Notes under the pieces: generated by a model
The model's input: only the letters and a program-made list of their open reading frames with translations
What the model was told of the DNA's origin: nothing
The model's database searches: none
Shown: piece after piece, positions 7,088-11,793 of the stretch
Numbering within the stretch: the first letter of the stretch is position 1
How the letters are laid out: each line of letters starts with the position of its first letter
From: Oligosphaeraceae bacterium
GTDB taxonomy: Bacteria > Verrucomicrobiota > Lentisphaeria > Oligosphaerales > Oligosphaeraceae
Direction of reading: 5' to 3'
Assembly: GCA_012515455.1 (NCBI GenBank)
Contig: JAAYYJ010000267.1
Span: 1-11,793 of the forward strand
DNA length: 11,793 bases
Program-made: the position numbers and the translations under genes

Positions 7088-8002
7088 ATGGACAAGACTA
7101 ACCTCCTGCCGTACATCATTCCTGGACAACTTGACATCGTCGACGGCCCTGGTGGCCTGCCGGTGATCCGCATCAGCAACGCTGCTGCCAGCGCTGAAAT
7201 CTGCCTGCTGGGCGCGCATTTGCTCTCGTACACCCCGCACGGCAGCCGCGACCTGCTGTGGATGAGCCGCGAAGCGGTATTTGCAGACGGTTCGGCCCTG
7301 CGCGGCGGCATTCCCATCTGCTGGCCGTGGTTCGGGGCGCCGCCGGCTGGAGCATCGACCTCGCACGGTTATGTGCGGTACCACTTCTGGACTCTGAGCG
7401 GCAGCCGGGCAGTATCGCCCGATTGCACCGAGGCGCTCTTCACCTGTCTGCCCGACCAGCACGCCCCGGAAATCTGGCCCTACTCGTTCCGGCTGGAATT
7501 TCTGGTCCGGGTCGGGCGTTCCCTGGAGCTGTCGCTGCGCACCAGCAACACCGGTTCAGTGCCCTTTACCATCAATCAGGCCCTGCACACCTACTACAAT
7601 ATCTCGGACATCCGCAAAATCCGCATTCAGGGTTTTGACGGTTTGACCTACCACGATGCAGTGGACAAAGACACGAAAACTTACTGCCAGCAGAAAGGCG
7701 ATATCACCTTCGCCGCCGAAACAGATGCAGTATTTATGGACAGCGGTGCAGCGGTGACCATCCTGGACCCCGGCTACGGGCGGAAGATTTTGCTCGAACG
7801 CGAGAACAGCGCGTCTTCGGTAGTCTGGAATCCCTGGATTGACAAAGCCCGGCGGATGCCTGATTTTGGGGATGACGAATACAACGGCATGGTCTGTGTG
7901 GAATGCTGCAATATCCGGGATGACGCGCGTTGCATTCCACCAGGTCAGCAGCATACCATGAAGACCAGGATCAGCGCTGAGCCATATTCTGCAGCACAGT
8001 AG
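7088..8002 (+). CDS. D-hexose-6-phosphate mutarotase / aldose-1-epimerase-like (YeaD family)
   Basis: 304 residues, close to the roughly 290-300 of E. coli YeaD. The family catalyses alpha/beta interconversion of hexose phosphates in the cytosol. Visible family features are LRGGIPICWPWFG (R72-G73 onward), H93 in SHGYVRY, H167 in ALHTYYNI, the VVWNPW segment, and E272 in VCVECCNI, which together give the expected galactose-mutarotase-like beta-sandwich catalytic set (His/His/Glu). The PG near the C-terminus is also typical. The ATG at 7088 is preceded by AAAGG (7076-7080) with 7-nt spacing, and the gene lies only 11 nt after the esterase stop, so the two are probably co-translated from one message. 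The pairing suggests deacylated sugar enters hexose-phosphate metabolism (inference). Substrate could be a sugar other than glucose-6-phosphate. Confidence 0.9.
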   Translation: MDKTNLLPYIIPGQLDIVDGPGGLPVIRISNAAASAEICLLGAHLLSYTPHGSRDLLWMSREAVFADGSALRGGIPICWPWFGAPPAGASTSHGYVRYHFWTLSGSRAVSPDCTEALFTCLPDQHAPEIWPYSFRLEFLVRVGRSLELSLRTSNTGSVPFTINQALHTYYNISDIRKIRIQGFDGLTYHDAVDKDTKTYCQQKGDITFAAETDAVFMDSGAAVTILDPGYGRKILLERENSASSVVWNPWIDKARRMPDFGDDEYNGMVCVECCNIRDDARCIPPGQQHTMKTRISAEPYSAAQ

Positions 8003-8017
8003 CAGCAGTCATAGTCT

Positions 8018-8042
8018 CCGGGCAGTCCTCAGCGCTGCCCGG
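8018..8042. terminator. Hairpin at the convergent gene junction
   Basis: CCGGGCAG (8018-8025) and CTGCCCGG (8035-8042) are a perfect 8-bp inverted repeat with a 9-nt loop, sitting between the mutarotase stop (8002) and the end of the oppositely oriented glycosyltransferase, whose stop codon falls in the loop. Neither side has a T run. It may act as a bidirectional 3'-end structure, but a classical intrinsic terminator is not shown. Confidence 0.45.
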
Positions 8043-9147
8043 CTTGGGCAAGCATCCTCTCGCCGTGCTTGATAATGGCGGCGGCGTGTTTCTGCCAGTC
8101 GAATTCTGCAGCCCGGCGCCGTCCTGCCTCTGCCAGCGTACGGGAGTATTCCGGATTGCAGAGTACCTCCTGCATTGCCGCGGCTATCTTCTCCGGCTCG
8201 CCAGGCGGGAAAAGGGCGGCCGCGCCGGCGCCGATTTCGCCCAGCGAGGAGTTATTGGAGCAGGCGCAGGGCACTCCCAGGGACATTGCTTCGATCAAGG
8301 ACAGGCCGAAGCCCTCAAAGAATGAGGGGAAGATATACATTCTGGCCTGGCTGTATGCTTCATACAGGTCTTCCGCTGCAATGAAGCCGGGGAAGAGTAC
8401 CGCTCCCGGCTGCGGCAGTGCGGCGGCGGCGGCCTTGATAATACCGGCGTCCTGCCAATCCGAGCCCGCCAGCACCAGCTTGTATTCCCGGCGCAACTCC
8501 TGGGGCAGCCGACCATAGGCGGCAATCAGGTTCAGGTGGTTCTTGCCGGGATGTTCCAGGCGCGAGACATAGAGGATATATTTTTTAGCCTCCAGCCCCT
8601 GCGCCGCACACCAGCCCCGGTTTGCCGCTGGCAAGGGTGACAATCCGTTGTAGCAGACTGCAGTGCGGCTGCGCGGGATGCCCCAGTACGTCTCCATGTC
8701 CGCAGCAGTTGACTGGCTTACTGCCAGGGGCTGCGCCGCCCGCCGGACAAAGAACGGCAGCAGGTGCTTGAGGTAGAACATCCGCAGCCGGCTGTATTTG
8801 CCGGGCACATGGTACTGGGCCAGGTCATGGACCACGGCTATGGTTGGCAGAGGATAGAAGGACAAGGCCCGGCGGTTGGCCGCGGTCAACAGCAGGAAAT
8901 CAAAATCACGGTTGCGCAGCTGCCAGGGCAGGCAGAACAAATGCCAGAGCATCGAACCGGCCGGCGAGGCGGTCCAGGCCGGTGCCAGACGAAATGCGTA
9001 ACCGGGGAAGAATCTCTCTGCCCCGGGTTCCAGCAGCAGCACCACCTCTTGCCCGGCCGCGGACAATTCGCGCACGACATTGCGGGTGTAGACCGAAATG
9101 CCGGATTTATCACCATCATAAGGGATGCAGTCGACCAGAATCCGCAT
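8029..9147 (-). CDS. Glycosyltransferase family 4 (GT-B), last gene of the operon
   Basis: 372 residues, a normal GT4 length. Retaining GT-B enzyme expected to transfer a sugar from a nucleotide-sugar donor to a growing lipid-linked glycan at the cytoplasmic face of the membrane. The N-terminal Rossmann half begins MRILVDCIPYDGDKSGISVYTRN and contains VVHDLAQYHVPG. The C-terminal donor-binding half begins KKYILYVSRLEHPGKN. The hallmark EX7E motif is E278-GFGLSLI-E286, preceded by YIFPSFF and followed by GVPCACSNNSSLGE. The ATG at 9147 overlaps the TGA of the upstream glycosyltransferase by one base (TGATG), and GGAG/AGGGGG (9156-9165) lies upstream within that gene, so translation is coupled. 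Donor and acceptor cannot be told. Confidence 0.93.
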   Translation of the reverse strand: MRILVDCIPYDGDKSGISVYTRNVVRELSAAGQEVVLLLEPGAERFFPGYAFRLAPAWTASPAGSMLWHLFCLPWQLRNRDFDFLLLTAANRRALSFYPLPTIAVVHDLAQYHVPGKYSRLRMFYLKHLLPFFVRRAAQPLAVSQSTAADMETYWGIPRSRTAVCYNGLSPLPAANRGWCAAQGLEAKKYILYVSRLEHPGKNHLNLIAAYGRLPQELRREYKLVLAGSDWQDAGIIKAAAAALPQPGAVLFPGFIAAEDLYEAYSQARMYIFPSFFEGFGLSLIEAMSLGVPCACSNNSSLGEIGAGAAALFPPGEPEKIAAAMQEVLCNPEYSRTLAEAGRRRAAEFDWQKHAAAIIKHGERMLAQAGQR

Positions 9148-10322
9148 CAGCGAGACCCCCTCTCCGACAGACGCAGCCGGGAAAAATTCTCCAGGAAGAG
9201 CTCGGGGGAGAATTTTTCTCTGGCGATATTCATTCCGGCCTGTCCGTAAGCCAGCAACCGTTCCGGGTCGCGCAACAGTGCGCTGGTCTGCCGGGCCAGT
9301 TCGTCCACCTCACCCGGGGGCACCAGCAGTCCGTTTATGCCCGGCAGCAGATATTCCCGGCATCCGCCCAGGTCAAAAGCGGCGATGGGCAATCCCTGGG
9401 CTGCGGCTTCCAGTCCGACCAATCCGAAGGGCTCCTGCCAGCGTGCGGGCAGCAGCAGCAGATCGCTGGAGGCGTAGAGTTCCTCGGTCTCTCTGACCCA
9501 GCCGGCGAAATGCACCTTCTCCTGCAGATTCAGCTCAGCGGTCATCTTCTCCAGTCCCGGCCGGTCGAAGCCATCGCCGGCAATCACGGCCCGGAAATCC
9601 ATCTCCAGGCGGGCCAGAGTCTGCAGCAGCAGGTCTGCGCCTTTGCCCCGGATCAGCTGTCCCACGAACAACAGCTGCGGCGGCCGGTGCAAGGGAGCCG
9701 TATGGGCGCATTTCCCTAGCCGCACGAAGGGCGGCAGTTTCAGCACCTGTTCCGGGGCAAAACCATTGTGCAGCAGATTTCCGCGCATGAAGTCGGAGAG
9801 CACCACCACGGCGGGGAACTGCCGGAACAGGTCCAGACGGCGCGGGAATTCGCAGCCCAGTTCCAGGAGTTGGTCGAGAGGGCCCTGCTGCCAATGCCTG
9901 GGGCTGGTCAGCATGGCACAGGCGGTACAAGGCACCCGGAAGTACTTCCGCCGGCAGTTACGCCGTCCGAACGGGGTATAATAATGCCGCCGCGGACAAT
10001 AAGTATCATGGTCATGCACAAAGAGGGCCAGGCCCCGGGAACGGCAGGAGAGGATTTTTTCCAGCCAGTGGCGGTCGAAGATTTTATGCACTGCCAGGAG
10101 GTCATATTGGTCCTGTTGCTGCAGTGCTTCGGGCAGGCTCAGGATATTGTCGAAGCCTGCGGCGAAGAGCTCATAGTCCCGCGTCTGTTCCTGGCAAGCG
10201 CAGTCGAGGCCATAGCCGGCTGAGCGCAGCAGCTGGGCGGTGGCATGCATATAGCGTTCAATACCGCCGGCAAAACCGGCATATCGGCTCAGAAACAGTA
10301 TCCGCGGCGGTGCTTTGCTCAT
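9147..10322 (-). CDS. Glycosyltransferase family 4 (GT-B) with four-cysteine element
   Basis: 391 residues. The N-terminal acceptor domain begins RILFLSRYAGFAGGIERYMH, with the GGIERY segment typical of GT4. The donor domain begins PPQLLFVGQLIRGKGADLLL. The EX7E motif is E297-PFGLVGL-E305, followed by AFDLGGCREYLLPGINGLLVPPGE. After the VHDHDTYCPRR stretch, cysteines C109, C123, C132 and C135 form a CX13CX8CX2C pattern seen in some GT4 proteins and able to bind a metal or stabilise the fold. The ATG at 10322 is chosen over an upstream in-frame start at 10481 because it overlaps the preceding stop as ATGA, has AAAGG (10331-10335) at 8-nt spacing, and begins exactly where family similarity begins; the extra 53 residues lie inside the GT2 gene. 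Sugar specificity unknown. Confidence 0.92.
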   Translation of the reverse strand: MSKAPPRILFLSRYAGFAGGIERYMHATAQLLRSAGYGLDCACQEQTRDYELFAAGFDNILSLPEALQQQDQYDLLAVHKIFDRHWLEKILSCRSRGLALFVHDHDTYCPRRHYYTPFGRRNCRRKYFRVPCTACAMLTSPRHWQQGPLDQLLELGCEFPRRLDLFRQFPAVVVLSDFMRGNLLHNGFAPEQVLKLPPFVRLGKCAHTAPLHRPPQLLFVGQLIRGKGADLLLQTLARLEMDFRAVIAGDGFDRPGLEKMTAELNLQEKVHFAGWVRETEELYASSDLLLLPARWQEPFGLVGLEAAAQGLPIAAFDLGGCREYLLPGINGLLVPPGEVDELARQTSALLRDPERLLAYGQAGMNIAREKFSPELFLENFSRLRLSERGSR

Positions 10323-11179
10323 CGCTGCTGCCTTTGCCGGAGGAAGTCCCGGGCGCCTTGGTAGAAGGAAAATTTCTGGATTATCCTGCGGATCGGTGCC
10401 AGGGGCAGCTCCTTCCAGGCACTGCGACGCAGCAGATAGCCGAAATCCCGCAGGGTCTCCATGCCACTCTGTCCCAGGCAATGCACGAGGCTGATCCGAC
10501 GGGCAAAAATTTGCGCCTCGGCGCGTCCCTCGTTATAGAATCTGCGGCGCAGCTGTTTCAGGCTGTAGTTATGCGAATGCAGCACCTTGGCCGCCGGTAC
10601 GTAGACGATTTTACCGCCGCGTTGGCGGCAGCGCTTGGCCCATTCCACATCCTCGGAATACTGAATATCCTCTGCGAAGGGGAAGGCGAGCAGCTGCTCG
10701 CGGCGGATGGCCGCGCTGGCCAAGGAGAAGAAATCACCCCACTGTGCTGCCAACCTGCCATCCCCGAAGGCCCGCTCATGGTCCTTGCAAACCTGCTTCA
10801 GAGCATCGGGACGGCTGATCTGATTGGCATAGGCCGCCTGTACCGCCGGGTCGGCAAACGGCTGCAGCAGCAATGACAGATATTGTTCCGAGCAGGGTTC
10901 TGCGTCGGCATTATTGAAGACCACAATTTCGCCCCGGCTGGCGGCCACCATGGCATTCAAGGTGCGTCCGGGGACATATCTACCGGGCGGGCGGGGCACC
11001 AGCCGCAGGGTCGGGAAGCGGGCAATAATCCCGGCTGTGCCATCGTTGGAGTCGTCATCACAGGACAGCAGTTCGAAATTCGGATAATCCTGCTGCAGCA
11101 GCGCCGCAAAAGTCTGGCCGGCATATTTGGCATCGTTATGGGAACGCACCAGGACGCTGACCAGTGGGGCGGAGCTCAT
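10319..11179 (-). CDS. Glycosyltransferase family 2 (GT-A), rhamnosyltransferase-like
   Basis: 286 residues, single GT-A domain. Inverting transferase using a nucleotide sugar and usually a divalent metal. Visible motifs: VSVLVRSHNDAKY at the N-terminus, D41-D-D-S-N-D-G47 nucleotide-binding region, D92-A-E94 as the DxD-like metal site in NNADAEP, and the catalytic ED motif in SE176-D177-VEWAKR. The following GGKIVYVPAAKVLHSHNYS segment resembles rhamnosyltransferase-type GT2 proteins, though that specificity is only a suggestion. No membrane helices, so it is cytosolic or membrane-associated. The start has AAAGGAA (11187-11193) 7 nt upstream. It is second in the STAS-headed operon, 32 nt after the STAS stop, and overlaps the next gene by 4 nt. 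Confidence 0.93.
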   Translation of the reverse strand: MSSAPLVSVLVRSHNDAKYAGQTFAALLQQDYPNFELLSCDDDSNDGTAGIIARFPTLRLVPRPPGRYVPGRTLNAMVAASRGEIVVFNNADAEPCSEQYLSLLLQPFADPAVQAAYANQISRPDALKQVCKDHERAFGDGRLAAQWGDFFSLASAAIRREQLLAFPFAEDIQYSEDVEWAKRCRQRGGKIVYVPAAKVLHSHNYSLKQLRRRFYNEGRAEAQIFARRISLVHCLGQSGMETLRDFGYLLRRSAWKELPLAPIRRIIQKFSFYQGARDFLRQRQQR

Positions 11180-11211
11180 GGCTGGATTCCTTTACGGTGC
11201 AGGGCTCAGAA

Positions 11212-11550
11212 TTACTGCTGCTTGAAGGACTCAACTGCAGCGTCAACGTTGTCGAAGATTTCGAAAATACGGTATACCTTGGTGATATCAAACACGATGC
11301 GCGGTTTGGGCTGCAGTGCGGCCAGCTTCAGTTCCCCGCCCTTGTCGGAGAGCTTCTGCTGAGCGAATACCAGCGCCCCCAGACCACTGCTGTCGATGTA
11401 GCTCATCTCCTCCAGATTCAGCACAATGTGCTGGCTGGCTTCAATGGCATCCGACATGGCAGTCTTGAATTCTTCCGTGCAGGATACCACCAGGCGACCT
11501 TTTACTGTCATCTTTAATATGGTGCCGACTTTTTCAGAAATGATTTCCAT
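11212..11550 (-). CDS. STAS-domain protein, anti-sigma-factor-antagonist type
   Basis: 112 residues forming one STAS domain, the usual length for SpoIIAA/RsbV-like proteins. These cytosolic proteins are switched by phosphorylation of a Ser by a partner kinase and reversed by a PP2C phosphatase. Seen here: MEIISEKVGTILKMTVKGRL at the start, EEFKTAM, and the switch loop LEEMSYIDSSGLGALV, in which S54 (or S55) after D53 is the expected phosphosite, then the KGGELKLAALQPKPRIVFDITKVYRIFEIF C-terminal half with the conserved hydrophobic pattern. No kinase, phosphatase or sigma factor is in the window, so the partner must be elsewhere. It leads the glycosyltransferase operon, suggesting it controls polysaccharide synthesis. 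A GAGAGA (11557-11562) is a weak ribosome site. Confidence 0.93.
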   Translation of the reverse strand: MEIISEKVGTILKMTVKGRLVVSCTEEFKTAMSDAIEASQHIVLNLEEMSYIDSSGLGALVFAQQKLSDKGGELKLAALQPKPRIVFDITKVYRIFEIFDNVDAAVESFKQQ

Positions 11551-11598
11551 GGTCTGTCTCTCGTTTTATTTATGTCAACAATATTCCGGCTTGTTTAT

Positions 11599-11627
11599 AT
11601 TATATGCCTAACCTTGGCAAAAAACAA
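11599..11627 (-). promoter_or_regulatory. Sigma-70-type promoter for the STAS-glycosyltransferase operon
   Basis: On the minus strand, consensus TATAAT (11604-11599) is preceded by a 17-nt spacer and TTGTTT (11627-11622). The start site would fall near 11592, leaving a leader of about 42 nt before the STAS ATG at 11550. The -10 is perfect; the -35 keeps only the TTG. It lies in an AT-rich stretch in otherwise GC-rich DNA. Confidence 0.6.
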
Positions 11628-11633
11628 TGCCAA
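11614..11633. promoter_or_regulatory. Inverted repeat overlapping the STAS-operon -35 element
   Basis: TTGGCA (11614-11619) and TGCCAA (11628-11633) are exact inverted half-sites separated by 8 nt. The proposed -35 hexamer (11622-11627) lies in the spacer, so a dimeric regulator bound here would cover the promoter. Operator function is inferred from position alone; the spacer is an A-rich run. Confidence 0.5.
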
Positions 11634-11686
11634 CCCCGGTTTTACCAGCGCAACGATGACTGTGCTGCCGTCCTCCAGCCCAGCAA

Positions 11687-11791
11687 TTAGCAGATGAGAA
11701 AAACCACGGCAGTCAGGCCGAGGGCCAGGCAATACACCCCGAAGCACCAGAATTTGCCCAAGACCTGGCACCAGGAGAGAGTCTTCAAGGC
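11687..11791 (-). CDS. C-terminus of a membrane protein, probably undecaprenyl-diphosphatase
   Basis: Only the last 34 residues and a TAA stop are present; the rest lies beyond the right edge. The fragment reads ALKTLSWCQVLGKFWCFGVY and continues as a hydrophobic helix CLALGLTAVVFLIC. The pattern A-L-K-x-L ... G-K-F-W-x-F-x-x-Y-x-L-x-L-G resembles the last helix of UppP/BacA, which dephosphorylates undecaprenyl diphosphate to recycle the lipid carrier of envelope glycans. This would fit the neighbouring glycosyltransferases, but the assignment rests on a short match and could be another polytopic protein. It ends 136 nt upstream of the STAS gene, which has its own promoter. Confidence 0.5.
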   Translation of the reverse strand, partial: ALKTLSWCQVLGKFWCFGVYCLALGLTAVVFLIC

Positions 11792-11793
11792 GA

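Larger units (their letters stand above)
11551..11686. other. Intergenic region between the right-edge membrane gene and STAS
   Basis: 136 nt with no plausible gene. It holds the promoter and palindrome described separately and a second TTGACA on the minus strand close to the STAS start without a matching -10. No convincing terminator follows the right-edge gene, so some read-through into the STAS operon is possible. Confidence 0.5.

Noticed and set aside
8764..9719. Two long plus-strand frames (161 and 291 codons) opposite the glycosyltransferases
   Set aside because: Arg/Pro/Gln-rich composition typical of antisense frames in GC-rich coding DNA.
9147..10481. Longer 444-residue version of the middle glycosyltransferase
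   Set aside because: The extra 53 residues lie inside the GT2 gene, match nothing in GT4 proteins, and the ATG at 10322 has an ATGA overlap and a ribosome site.
11640..11793. Second open frame on the minus strand at the right edge
   Set aside because: It reads through the TAA of the membrane-helix frame with no family pattern; the hydrophobic 34-residue frame is the more protein-like.
1..11793. CRISPR array, tRNA or rRNA genes, transposon ends or attachment sites
   Set aside because: Reading both strands gave no regularly spaced repeats, no cloverleaf-like sequence, no transposase or integrase and no flanking direct repeats.

Overview
The window looks like chromosomal DNA of a GC-rich Gram-negative-type bacterium. 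The only hint of lineage is the gene content: a large two-part acetyl-esterase-like hydrolase, a soluble six-bladed-type propeller protein, an FmdB protein with a Cys-rich tail, and a STAS protein heading a glycosyltransferase operon. Together these recall the PVC group (Lentisphaerota-like), but this is a guess from protein style. No rRNA, tRNA, CRISPR array, insertion sequence or phage gene is visible, and the coding density is ordinary.

Positions 1-8002 are read left to right. A 5'-truncated UDP-glucose 4-epimerase (galE, open at the left edge) is followed by a polytopic membrane protein of the lysylphosphatidylglycerol-synthase TM/flippase-like family and a complete asparaginyl-tRNA synthetase (asnS). 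A strong hairpin at 3432-3467 probably ends that unit. Next comes a 396-residue cytoplasmic beta-propeller protein of unknown function. After it is a short regulatory-looking gap with a promoter-like element and a perfect palindrome. The next cluster is fmdB-like zinc ribbon, then a 665-residue alpha/beta hydrolase, then a YeaD-type hexose-6-phosphate mutarotase, all closely spaced.

The coding strand switches at about 8003-8028. From 11793 back to 8029 the genes read right to left. The end of a membrane protein, probably undecaprenyl-diphosphatase (UppP), lies at the right edge. A promoter region follows and then a compact operon: STAS-domain protein, GT2 glycosyltransferase, and two GT4 glycosyltransferases. 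The last two junctions overlap by 4 nt and 1 nt, so the three glycosyltransferases are translationally coupled and probably build one cell-surface glycan.

Taken together, the window is carbohydrate and envelope centred. GalE supplies UDP-galactose, the flippase-like protein and UppP relate to lipid-linked precursors, and the glycosyltransferases assemble the glycan. The hydrolase and mutarotase handle sugar esters or hexose phosphates. The parts most worth following up are the STAS-headed glycosyltransferase operon with its palindromic promoter, the hydrolase with a degenerate second hydrolase-like half, and the unassigned propeller protein.
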